Shown: positions 8,042 through 16,333 of the stretch, one piece after another
Numbering within the stretch: the stretch's first letter is position 1
Layout of the letters: each line of letters begins with the position of its first letter
NCBI GenBank assembly: GCA_964453645.1
Contig: CAYVRJ010000012.1
Span: forward strand, 1 to 60,393
DNA length: 60,393 bases
Reading direction: 5' to 3'
DNA from: CAYVRJ01 sp964453645
GTDB lineage: Bacteria; Bacillota; Clostridia; Christensenellales; JAWKQI01
The notes under the pieces: model-generated
Database searches by the model: none
The model's input: the letters and a program-made list of their open reading frames with translations, nothing else
Told to the model about the DNA's origin: nothing
Program-made: the position numbers and the translations under genes

Positions 8042-8118
8042 TGGTCTGGGTGAGAGGATTTGAACCTCCGGCCTCTTGAACCCCATTCAAGCACGCTACC
8101 AAACTGCGCCACACCCAG
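8042..8118 (-). tRNA. trnP: tRNA-Pro, anticodon GGG, CCA encoded
   Basis: On the minus strand the acceptor stem is CTGGGTG/CACCCAG with discriminator A and an encoded CCA (8042-8044). The D arm is GCGC/GCGT. The anticodon stem is CTTGA/TCAAG with loop ATGGGGT, giving anticodon GGG. The T arm is GGAGG/CCTCT around TTCAAAT. The cloverleaf is complete. It reads proline CCC and, by wobble, CCU. Its 3' end faces the integrase gene, the usual arrangement for a tRNA used as an integration target. Confidence 0.95.
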
Positions 8119-8232
8119 TTATACAACCATATTGAATTATTATAATACTAATCCCATTTTCGAACCTACTAGTGAGACCGTTTATTATTATACCTAATAA
8201 TTTTTCATTTTGCAACACTTTTTTATTAACTT

Positions 8233-10425
8233 TTATAATTTTTCTAAAAATTCAGCAGCAGGTTGAGGCTTGGCATAATAATACCCCTGTACAAAGTCGC
8301 AACCCAACTCCTTTAACATGGTCACATGCTCTAATGTCTCCACACCTTCCGCAACCGTGTGGATATTTAACTTCTTTGCCATGTCCATCACACTCTTAAT
8401 CACTTCAAATGCCCTGGAAGCGTCTCGGCTGTCCCCAAAAAACGCCCTGTCCATCTTAATTACATCCACAGGAATGTTCTTCAACAAACCGAGAGAGGAA
8501 TAACCCGTGCCAAAATCGTCCATAGAAAGGGTGAACCCCGCTTGATGTAGTTTGTCGATCACCGATTCTAAAATATCGACGTTGTCATAAATGGCTGTTT
8601 CCGTCAGCTCTATTTCCAAATATTCGTGGGGGGTATTGTGCCGATCGGCAATCTCCTCCAGTTCGCCCACAAAATTACCGTTGCTCAAATGCAGCCTAGA
8701 AAAATTAACCGATACCACCACGGGATCCTTTCCTGCATCCATCCAGCTTCGAATCAGTGCACAGGTCTTGTCAAACATATACATGTCCAGTTGAATGATA
8801 AACCCGTTTTCCTCAAACAAGGGAATAAAAGTGCCGGGGTAGATGGTGTCCACATTAGCCCGCTGCCACCGCACCAGCGCCTCTGCACCCGCCAGCTTTT
8901 CATCGGCTAACCTATACTTGGGCTGGAGGTACACCACAAACTCTTGGTTGGCTAAGGCATCTTCCATGCGCTTTTCGATGTCTAGCTGGGCCAACGCCAT
9001 GGCCTTTACTTTATCGTCGTAGTCGCACATCTTGTTTTCCCTGCTTTTAGACAGTTTGTGTGCAAAGTTTACTTTTTCTATCATGCGGTGGATGTCTCGC
9101 TCTCCCGGTTCGATTTTATACCGCCCCGTGTGAAAGACAACCCTGTATTCGGCTATTTCCTTGGACATATCTGCAAACTTGCGCATCCACTGCACCCGCT
9201 TGGACTCGATCTCCCCATCGTCTTGGGTGGCCAGCAGGGCAATAAACACATCACTGCCCTCCCGGGCGTATAACTCGTGCTTCTCGTCCAACACCTTACC
9301 CAGTGCCCGGGAGAGGTTTAAAAGCAGTTTGTTGCCCCCTTTGTAACCCACCACATCGTTGAGCAGCTTAAATTTTTGGATGTCCAGCTTAACTAAGGTA
9401 TAGTGGGTGTGGGGGTTGCGCAGGAGCAGCTCCCGTGCGTCCACTTTAAACTTGCTCATATTCCGTATGCCCGTCAGTTCATCGGTGAAGGCAACTTTGG
9501 CAATATCTTTTAAATGAGAACGCTGAATCACATAGACGTACAACAGCAAAAGGGCCATCACAACCAGGGTGACCACCGAGAGCAGGGCAGCACTTCCCGT
9601 GATTTCGTTGGCCTTAGCAAACACCACTTCGTCGGGTACAATACAAAAGATATACCAATCGCTGATATTGAGCGGAGCAAAGTAGACGATCCGTATGTTT
9701 CCATCCGATTCATATTTGGAATGCCCTGCATTTCTCAGGGACATATATTTTGTGATTTGTTGAAAATGATCGCTCTCTAAATAGTTTGCAGTGGATAAGA
9801 CGTCGAAGATATTGTCCGATTTTGTAAGCGAGTAGGCGGAGTTGTCCGTTCGGGCGATGACCCTGCCCGAAAGGTCCACCACGAATGCGTAACCCATGCC
9901 GTTAAAGGAGGGCAGCAAGAGGTTGTCTAAATTTTTTGCAGGGTATGAGCCCACCAAAACCCCAACAACCCGTTGGTTGATGGTTACAGGGGTATAAATG
10001 GAACATTCTCCCTCTTTGTTGGATTTATATTCGTCCAGCACCACTGTTTCGCCATTGAGGAACTTTTTAAAATATTCAGAACCGCCAATGTACTCCTGCT
10101 TGTTATAGCCCTTTTCATTATACAGCTGAAAGGTTTCAAAGTCTGAGTTATTAACAGCATCTTGCAAAAAATCTGCAATGTTTACATCTTTGTGAAGGGA
10201 TGCAATGCTTTTGGACAACAGTTTGATGACACCCACCTGATTCTCAATGCTGCTATTAAAGTTAAATCGCTGTTGTTGCAGCACTTCTTCCAAGGACACC
10301 CTTGTGGTTTCGGATAAATCTTCGTTTAACCCCTGGTTATACAGAGTCAGCCCGATTACGACAATGCTGATAGCCAGCAACACTGCCGCAATGAAAATAA
10401 TACCGTTTTTCTTTATGAGTGTCAT
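8233..10425 (-). CDS. Membrane Cache-GGDEF-EAL protein, probable c-di-GMP phosphodiesterase
   Basis: The protein has 730 residues: one transmembrane helix at about 9-29, an extracytoplasmic dCache-like sensor (about 35-270), a second helix (about 277-300), a GGDEF domain (about 312-460) and an EAL domain (about 480-728). The GGDEF signature is degenerate (AREGSDVF), so cyclase activity is unlikely. The EAL domain keeps EALVRW, the Asn of VSVNFSR, ELTET, DDFGTGYSSL, the Lys of IKMDR and AEGVET, so it should hydrolyse c-di-GMP. The GGDEF part may bind GTP as a sensor. The protein probably links an outside signal to motility or surface attachment; flagellin genes lie elsewhere in the window. Single gene, 14 bp upstream of (and on the same strand as) no partner; it follows the anti-sigma-like gene in the same direction. 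Confidence 0.9.
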   Translation of the reverse strand: MTLIKKNGIIFIAAVLLAISIVVIGLTLYNQGLNEDLSETTRVSLEEVLQQQRFNFNSSIENQVGVIKLLSKSIASLHKDVNIADFLQDAVNNSDFETFQLYNEKGYNKQEYIGGSEYFKKFLNGETVVLDEYKSNKEGECSIYTPVTINQRVVGVLVGSYPAKNLDNLLLPSFNGMGYAFVVDLSGRVIARTDNSAYSLTKSDNIFDVLSTANYLESDHFQQITKYMSLRNAGHSKYESDGNIRIVYFAPLNISDWYIFCIVPDEVVFAKANEITGSAALLSVVTLVVMALLLLYVYVIQRSHLKDIAKVAFTDELTGIRNMSKFKVDARELLLRNPHTHYTLVKLDIQKFKLLNDVVGYKGGNKLLLNLSRALGKVLDEKHELYAREGSDVFIALLATQDDGEIESKRVQWMRKFADMSKEIAEYRVVFHTGRYKIEPGERDIHRMIEKVNFAHKLSKSRENKMCDYDDKVKAMALAQLDIEKRMEDALANQEFVVYLQPKYRLADEKLAGAEALVRWQRANVDTIYPGTFIPLFEENGFIIQLDMYMFDKTCALIRSWMDAGKDPVVVSVNFSRLHLSNGNFVGELEEIADRHNTPHEYLEIELTETAIYDNVDILESVIDKLHQAGFTLSMDDFGTGYSSLGLLKNIPVDVIKMDRAFFGDSRDASRAFEVIKSVMDMAKKLNIHTVAEGVETLEHVTMLKELGCDFVQGYYYAKPQPAAEFLEKL

Positions 10426-10439
10426 TGGTGTTTTCCTCT

Positions 10440-11138
10440 TTATTGTATGTACAGTGTAATCCTTTGTCCCACCGCAATGGTATATTCGTAGTATTTACAC
10501 AAAACAGAAATCAACTCTTCATCCGCAAGGATTTCTGTGTCTAGGGAAAGTTCTCGCTGCAATTCTTTTTCTATTTGCACAACCTGCTCCACACTCAAGG
10601 GAATGGCAAGGATGGGTTGGGTTTCTTCGGCTGCACCGTCTGTGAGTGTTGTTTTGGGGCTGATATCGCCGGTTCCCGCTGCTGTTTCGTTGTTATCTTC
10701 CGGTGCAGGCAGGGCTGCTGGCTCGGGTGCAGCTTCTGCGGGTGCAGGGGCTGCCGGTGCTTCTCCGGCAGGAGCAGCGGGCGCTTCGTATACTGCATAT
10801 TCTTGTGGTGCACTGATGATATTACCATATTCAGACTGATTTTCAGGACGGTTCAAAAAGAAAAGACCTGCCACCAAAACCAGCAGGGCAGCAGCAATAC
10901 CACCCCACGCCCTAAAGTGGGGCTTGCGGGGCATGATTTTTCCAAGCACAGTGGCATGGAAGTGCTCTGGCACTTCAAAACTTTCGATATTGGATGCAGC
11001 ACGTTTATAGTTTGTTAAAAAATCAAAATCAGCCTTGCACTGGGCACATGTTAACATGTGTTCCTTTACCTGCAAGGCCTCGTGAAAGTTTAGGTCGTTG
11101 TCTAATAATTGATTTAGTTTTTCAAAACTGCATTCCAT
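10440..11138 (-). CDS. Membrane anti-sigma-like protein with zinc-binding ZAS motif
   Basis: The protein has 232 residues. The N-terminal zinc-finger anti-sigma domain shows His-x3-Cys-x2-Cys (EHMLTCAQCKADFDFL). One transmembrane helix lies at about 77-96 (AWGGIAAALLVLVAGLFFL). An Ala/Pro/Glu-rich linker (about 115-150) leads to an outer domain of about 60 residues. Such proteins hold an ECF sigma factor at the membrane and release it on an outside signal. No ECF sigma gene is next to it here: the upstream neighbour is a small membrane protein, the downstream one a c-di-GMP enzyme. The sigma partner is therefore elsewhere or lost. Confidence 0.8.
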   Translation of the reverse strand: MECSFEKLNQLLDNDLNFHEALQVKEHMLTCAQCKADFDFLTNYKRAASNIESFEVPEHFHATVLGKIMPRKPHFRAWGGIAAALLVLVAGLFFLNRPENQSEYGNIISAPQEYAVYEAPAAPAGEAPAAPAPAEAAPEPAALPAPEDNNETAAGTGDISPKTTLTDGAAEETQPILAIPLSVEQVVQIEKELQRELSLDTEILADEELISVLCKYYEYTIAVGQRITLYIQ

Positions 11139-11211
11139 GAACGTTAAACTCCAGCAAATTACTCTATCTATTAGACGTTACAAACTGCCGTTTTGTTCCC
11201 TAAATACGTAC

Positions 11212-11664
11212 TTATTCAATACCAGCGAAGGAAAATATGCCGGGGAATAAGAAATATAAGAGAGCCGAAATGGCCATGAGGGCAATTAAACTGTACAGCA
11301 TACTCATGGTAAAAAATTTGAAAAAGATATTTTTTTTCTTTTCAATTTGATTTTTTCCAATAAATACAATACCGAAGATAATGACCCACAGCCAAGAGAT
11401 GAGCCCTTCTTTCCCCGAACCTAAGGTGAGGGTGACCCAAATGGCAATACTGGAAACGATGCCTGCCAGTATTTGCAAACCCTTTTTGTCCGTATATACC
11501 GTTGGCTTAGCCTTTACAAACTCTTCGGAAGTTTCTTCCTTTTGATCAGCCACTTCTGCCTCTTCCACAACTTCTAGTGCAGATTCGCTATCGCCCACAG
11601 TGTCTTCGGCAATTTCTTCTAATTTATTTTCTTCTTCAACGATTATGTTTTTCTCATTCTCCAT
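11212..11664 (-). CDS. Small membrane protein with acidic N terminus
   Basis: I do not recognise a family. The first ~65 of 150 residues are strongly acidic (many Glu, some Asp), then three hydrophobic segments follow (about 67-84, 87-103 and 118-145) with a KKK-rich loop between the second and third. The topology suggests a long acidic cytoplasmic tail and three membrane helices. It lies between FabD and the anti-sigma-like gene on the same strand, 58 bp from FabD and about 73 bp from the anti-sigma start; they could share a transcript. Confidence 0.65.
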   Translation of the reverse strand: MENEKNIIVEEENKLEEIAEDTVGDSESALEVVEEAEVADQKEETSEEFVKAKPTVYTDKKGLQILAGIVSSIAIWVTLTLGSGKEGLISWLWVIIFGIVFIGKNQIEKKKNIFFKFFTMSMLYSLIALMAISALLYFLFPGIFSFAGIE

Positions 11665-11722
11665 GCCATCACCCCATCTGTTTTCTATAGTCTATTTAAT
11701 CACAATTGCAAACGTTTTGCAA

Positions 11723-12625
11723 TTACTTTTTCAAAACAGCAAGGGTTGCTTCCAAGCTGCTTTTGTCTGCAACGTTTAACACAGTGGCGTCCACAGTCTT
11801 TGCGATTAATCCCGAAAGGGTCTTTCCCGCACCCACTTCAATAAACGTATCAATACCTTGTTTTGCCATATTTTCCACCGTCTGCTGCCAGAGCACACTG
11901 CTTCGAATCTGCAAGGAAAGCAAGTCGAAACTGCCCTCATAGGGTTTGGCAGTTACGTTTGCATAAACGGGCATGTGCGGAGCCTTTAGCGAATAGTTTG
12001 CCAACACGTTCGCAAACCCTTCGGATGCTTCGTTCATATAAACCGAGTGGAAGGCACCACTCACGGCTAATTTCATGGCTCTGCCCTTCATCGCTGTCAC
12101 ATCGGCAATAAAGTCTTCCATTTTATCAACAGCCCCTGCCACAACGATTTGTCCGGGACAGTTGAAGTTTACAGCAAACACACCGTGTCTTTCGCACAAG
12201 TTTAACACATCACACTCGCTCAACTTGAGAACAGCCGCCATGATGCCGGGATTCTTCTGTGCACAGGAATCCATCAATTGTGCCCGCTCCAGCATGATTT
12301 TAAAGCCATCTGTGTATGAAAACGCACCGGCAAAGGCGAGGGCAGGAATCTCTCCCGCCGAAAATCCTGCAACACAGGTTGGCCGTATGCCCGCCTCTTC
12401 TAATGCGGCTGCACAGGCTAAATCGGTTAAATACACAGCAGGCTGTGTGTTGATGGTTTGCTTTAAGTCGTCGGTGCTGCCCGAAAAACAAACGTCCAAT
12501 ATATCGCTGCGAATTTCCTTGGCGCACTCAAAAATTTCTTTAGCTTTTGCCGAGCAATGGTAAATTTCCTTGCCCATACCGCTGTACTGGGCGCCCTGCC
12601 CCGCAAAAACAAATGCAATGTTCAT
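11723..12625 (-). CDS. fabD: Malonyl-CoA:ACP transacylase
   Basis: A 300-residue acyltransferase of normal FabD length. FVFAGQGAQYSGMGKEI is the N-terminal signature. The nucleophile Ser89 is in GFSAGE (family consensus G-H-S-x-G), and the catalytic His is in SGAFHS. It moves malonyl groups from CoA to acyl carrier protein, the first dedicated step of fatty-acid elongation. No other fab gene is adjacent, which is unusual, since Clostridia commonly cluster fabD with fabH, fabG and fabF; it may be a second copy or serve a special pathway. GFSAGE instead of GHSLGE is a mild deviation. Confidence 0.9.
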   Translation of the reverse strand: MNIAFVFAGQGAQYSGMGKEIYHCSAKAKEIFECAKEIRSDILDVCFSGSTDDLKQTINTQPAVYLTDLACAAALEEAGIRPTCVAGFSAGEIPALAFAGAFSYTDGFKIMLERAQLMDSCAQKNPGIMAAVLKLSECDVLNLCERHGVFAVNFNCPGQIVVAGAVDKMEDFIADVTAMKGRAMKLAVSGAFHSVYMNEASEGFANVLANYSLKAPHMPVYANVTAKPYEGSFDLLSLQIRSSVLWQQTVENMAKQGIDTFIEVGAGKTLSGLIAKTVDATVLNVADKSSLEATLAVLKK

Positions 12626-12692
12626 TCGACACCTCTACACGTTTTCCTTCATTATATAACAAAGACTGCTGTTTTTCAAGTTATACTAAACA

Positions 12693-13649
12693 CTATAACA
12701 GCCGGGCAATGATATAACCCGGGAAGAGATAGGCGATGCCCCCCTCAAACATACCCGAGAGGGCAAATACAGCGTTGAGTAAGGAGTAATACACGGCGAT
12801 GTTGAGCCGCAGGGTGGTTTTAAGACCGACGAGCAACACGGATAACAGACACACAACCAAGCTGTAGGCCAGCACCAGTGCAGCATGAGCCACATCATAT
12901 CCACCCACAAGGAGGGGAATAATACTCAGCAGTGCCACAGGTAATAGTTTGCCATAATTATATAAAAATGTAATACCAAAGAAGGAGTATCCCCCCGACA
13001 AACACTTGTCCGAAATAGCTTGGGAGGGTTTCATCACAAAACACAGGGCATAGGCGCAGAGCAGGCTCGTCAAGAACAGCAGCGAACCCTTGGCACCGCT
13101 GGTGGCCTGTGCCTTTGTTAAACCCGTCTCGTTTAGGCCAATCAACACCAAGTCCGACCCTTCGGTGCGCAGGGCAGCCTTTTCCCCCAGAGAAACATCC
13201 TTTGTTACATTCACCACTGCATTTTTGGCAACGTTTTTGGCGTATATCTCCATGACGGCAGCCGCCACGGCTTCGGTGATGGTACCACCGCCCCGGGAGT
13301 ATTTGGACAACTGCATAAAGACGGTGTGGGTGAAATCTCCCGATTGTAACTTTGCGGCAAACCCTGGCTCGATTACAAACAGAGCCTCAATGCCCCCCGT
13401 CTCCAAGAAACGCTCCGCTTCCTCCCGGGAGTATTCTATAAAGGTTATTCCTTCGTTTCCCTTGAGTATCTCGGCCACTTGCTGGGATTCTATGGAATTG
13501 TCCTCGTCGAACAGACATACGGAAATAGAGGGGGTTTTTGTAAAGATCAACGGATAGAGGGTGCACAAAAGGGCAGTAAAGAGCAAAACCCAATTTTTTG
13601 CCGATAGGAAGTAATATTTTATGGAATAGGTTAGTGTTTTACGATACAT
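12693..13649 (-). CDS. ABC-2-type exporter permease subunit
   Basis: The protein has 318 residues: one N-terminal membrane helix (about 15-38), an outer domain of about 130 residues, then about five more hydrophobic segments (about 175-315). This is the YhgE/Pip-like or ABC-2 permease layout (first helix, large extracytoplasmic loop, cluster of helices). Its start overlaps the end of the next permease gene by 11 bp, so the two are translated together and probably form a heterodimer. The likely ATPase is the product of the gene at 17903-18586, separated from these genes by an antisense portal gene. The substrate is unknown. Confidence 0.75.
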   Translation of the reverse strand: MYRKTLTYSIKYYFLSAKNWVLLFTALLCTLYPLIFTKTPSISVCLFDEDNSIESQQVAEILKGNEGITFIEYSREEAERFLETGGIEALFVIEPGFAAKLQSGDFTHTVFMQLSKYSRGGGTITEAVAAAVMEIYAKNVAKNAVVNVTKDVSLGEKAALRTEGSDLVLIGLNETGLTKAQATSGAKGSLLFLTSLLCAYALCFVMKPSQAISDKCLSGGYSFFGITFLYNYGKLLPVALLSIIPLLVGGYDVAHAALVLAYSLVVCLLSVLLVGLKTTLRLNIAVYYSLLNAVFALSGMFEGGIAYLFPGYIIARLL

Positions 13650-14811
13650 AGACCCTCCTCATCCGAATGGCCGATAAAATGGCAAAGATAGCGGTGTAGA
13701 AAAGGGATATGGCCAGCAAAAGGAAGTATTGTTCGTCTTTAAAAAAGATGATGTTGAGAATACGTTTCCCAATGCCCCCGGGTGTTAACTTGAGCAGGGG
13801 GGAGAGTGGGCCAAAAAAGGCAGTGGGTACGATGAGCCCCCCTAAAATGATGACACACATGCTGATTAAAAAATAGTTGCGAAGGGCACCTTGGGAATCG
13901 GTGCTAATAGATGCCCCAAACACCCCCAGGGCGCTGATCATCATAGCTAAGCTTAAGAGGGAGAGGAGCAGCTCGGGCAGGTGTGCTAAGGTGTACATGT
14001 TGGCTGCGATGGGCAGGGTGAGAGCTGCTGCGGGCAGGGATAAAATAAACAAATAGACCCCACCCGACAGTAATTTATTCATCACAAAGTGGAACACCCC
14101 TCTCCCGGCCAAAAAGTGCATGGGCAGGGTGGGGAAGTCTTCGGCAGTGAGGGAGGTGATGCTCAGTGCGCCTAAAATCATAAAGAGGGTTATGAGTGCC
14201 GTTGCATAGTATTCCACGGGCAGCATCTGCCCCAAGGGGGAAAGCTCGGTACCCACTTTAAAAATTGTGTGGCGAAGAAAGGCATCGGTAAACAGTTTGG
14301 AGGCAGTGGCCGAATAGGTGGACGATGCTTCCGCATAACCGCTCTCCCGCAGGGTTTCATACACCCCGTTGACGCTCTTTTGTGCCGTGTTGATCAGGTT
14401 CGTACCAGAGGTGAGAATCCCCGAAATCAAACCCGCTTGCAGGGGCATACTCTCGTTGTATGCAACGGTGATGGTTACACTTTTGCCAGAAAATAAATCT
14501 GCTTGAAAGTTTTTGGGAATGGTCAATCGGGCACAAACCCGATCGGTTTCTGTAAGCTCGCTGGTGGATTTAATCTCCATCAGTCCCCGAGTCGTTTCGT
14601 TTTGCACCAAACTGTCGATAATGGCGTTTGCTTGGGTTTCTCCCTGATCTAAGTTTTCAATGGCCACCACAAAGGGGGACAGCTCCCCCGAAAAAAAGTT
14701 GTCGGACAGGGTTTGATAGAACGCAAAGAGAAGGATGGCGGGGGAGATCACCATGATGAGCAGGGATTTTGCCCCTGCAAACAACCTGCGCAAATCAAAG
14801 GTACTCTGCAT
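13639..14811 (-). CDS. ABC-2-type exporter permease subunit
   Basis: The protein has about 390 residues, built like its neighbour: first helix (about 15-35), a long outer domain (about 40-190, SELTETDRVCARLTIPKNFQADLFSG resembles the ABC-2 family), then six membrane segments to residue 385. The ATG at 14811 follows the upstream stop codon (TGA) by 1 bp and is preferred over a GTG at 14826 that overlaps the upstream gene. With the 12693-13649 protein it would form the membrane part of an exporter. Confidence 0.75.
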   Translation of the reverse strand: MQSTFDLRRLFAGAKSLLIMVISPAILLFAFYQTLSDNFFSGELSPFVVAIENLDQGETQANAIIDSLVQNETTRGLMEIKSTSELTETDRVCARLTIPKNFQADLFSGKSVTITVAYNESMPLQAGLISGILTSGTNLINTAQKSVNGVYETLRESGYAEASSTYSATASKLFTDAFLRHTIFKVGTELSPLGQMLPVEYYATALITLFMILGALSITSLTAEDFPTLPMHFLAGRGVFHFVMNKLLSGGVYLFILSLPAAALTLPIAANMYTLAHLPELLLSLLSLAMMISALGVFGASISTDSQGALRNYFLISMCVIILGGLIVPTAFFGPLSPLLKLTPGGIGKRILNIIFFKDEQYFLLLAISLFYTAIFAILSAIRMRRVYVS

Positions 14812-14812
14812 A

Positions 14813-16216
14813 TCAGCCCATTGCACTCAGTGCAAAAATGATTTCGTTTAGCCGAACTCCAGCCAGGAAATCGGCGATAAGGCCGGGAATGCTGCTGGAC
14901 TTTTGTGCACTGCTCAAGTTTTGTTCAAACTCGGGCAGCAGGGTGTACTGGGTGGGTTTGGTGTTTAGGTTTAACGAAAAGGTGATGGGCAGATATTCAA
15001 TTTCGTTTTGAGAAACGTTCACAGCTCCTTTTCCGCTATAAATATTTTCTCCCGTCTCGTTGAGCGCCACGTTACCCGAAAGTGCCAGTTCGTAGTCCTG
15101 GGCGGAGACGTTTAAAGAGACGTTGGTCTCGTTTTTCACACACTTAAATTCTGCAAAAACAGTGGCACCGCCTTTAAAATAGCGCACCACATCCCCGTAT
15201 GCCTGGATGTCGTAGGTGGTGGTATACACCTCGTTTTTAAAGCTGATCCGCTTGCTCAACTCCAAGCTCACATCCGCATAGTTGGGCACTTTAAACTTAA
15301 TCAGCAGTCCCACAGGTTTTCCCTCGCTGGATAGGCTGTCGATCCTCAGTTCCGCAAAGGGTAGGGAGCGCAAAAGCCCCGGAACAGCCCCTAAGTAATC
15401 GAAAAAGGCATCCCGTTCCTCTTCACCCATGCGGTCTTTTAACAGTGCCATGTAGGTTTCATCTTCCATGGCCTTTGTCTTAAAGTCGTTCGCCAGAGTA
15501 GAAATTTCCTTGGTTCCCAAGATGACGTATTTCTTGTTTTCGTCTTGAAAGAACCACTTTTCATCCATACAGCCAAATAAAATCACTGCCGTGCGCATGA
15601 GCACTTCTTCGTCCACTTCTCCCATCTTAGGCAGGTCTGCAATTGCACTGCTGCGCTCATTACCCAGCTTGGAGGAGAGCATGAGTTTGTCTTTATCCCC
15701 CATGCAGAATAAATCAAACAGGTTGATCTGGTTGCCCGATGCAGAAACCTTCACTCCGGCAAAATCCCCCACTTTCTCGTGAAACAGTGTTAGGTCGATT
15801 TTACCCAGCAGGGGCACTTCACCGCCAAAGTCCACGTTGGAGTTCAGGGAATAGTCCGTGTCCTTGAGTTTGGCAAACACATCTTCCCCTTCGATGGTGA
15901 AATAGTTTGTTAAAAATTCTGCAACTTCAATGCCCATCTGCACTTGGGGTGTGTTGAGGGTGGAGCGCCAAATGAGGAACCCCGCTGCCGTTAAGAAGAG
16001 CAGCACAGCTAAAGTGATGGCAAGGCCCTTTATCCAACCATTTTTTTTCTTTATATACACCTTGGGCTGTTCCGCCTTGGGCAAAACAACCTCAACAATT
16101 TCGTTCTTTTCCCCTTGAGGCTGCTGCTCAACTTGCCCCCCTTCGTTGTCAAAACCGCAGACGGGGCATATGGAACTCGTTTCCTGCAACGTTGCATTGC
16201 AAACAGAACACTTCAT
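14813..16216 (-). CDS. Zinc-ribbon membrane-anchored protein of the exporter locus
   Basis: The protein has 467 residues. The N-terminal zinc ribbon is CSVCNATL ... CPVCGF. A single membrane helix follows at about 64-86 (LAITLAVLLFLTAAGFLIW), and the remaining ~375 residues are outside, rich in beta-strand-like patterns. Zinc ribbon plus TM plus large outer domain occurs in Firmicute proteins beside ABC-2 exporters. Its function is not known; a substrate-capture or quality-control role is a guess. It ends 1 bp before the permease start, so it belongs to that operon. The 118 bp between this start and the portal start at 16334 must hold divergent promoters. Confidence 0.65.
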   Translation of the reverse strand: MKCSVCNATLQETSSICPVCGFDNEGGQVEQQPQGEKNEIVEVVLPKAEQPKVYIKKKNGWIKGLAITLAVLLFLTAAGFLIWRSTLNTPQVQMGIEVAEFLTNYFTIEGEDVFAKLKDTDYSLNSNVDFGGEVPLLGKIDLTLFHEKVGDFAGVKVSASGNQINLFDLFCMGDKDKLMLSSKLGNERSSAIADLPKMGEVDEEVLMRTAVILFGCMDEKWFFQDENKKYVILGTKEISTLANDFKTKAMEDETYMALLKDRMGEEERDAFFDYLGAVPGLLRSLPFAELRIDSLSSEGKPVGLLIKFKVPNYADVSLELSKRISFKNEVYTTTYDIQAYGDVVRYFKGGATVFAEFKCVKNETNVSLNVSAQDYELALSGNVALNETGENIYSGKGAVNVSQNEIEYLPITFSLNLNTKPTQYTLLPEFEQNLSSAQKSSSIPGLIADFLAGVRLNEIIFALSAMG

Positions 16217-16333
16217 GATTCTAAAACCTCTATTTCAGATTATTTCTATTATACCCCACTCAAATCCTTCGTGCAAACCAATTGCAAGTTTTACCACATT
16301 AAATAATAAAAAAACCAGCGAGGAGAGAAAAAT

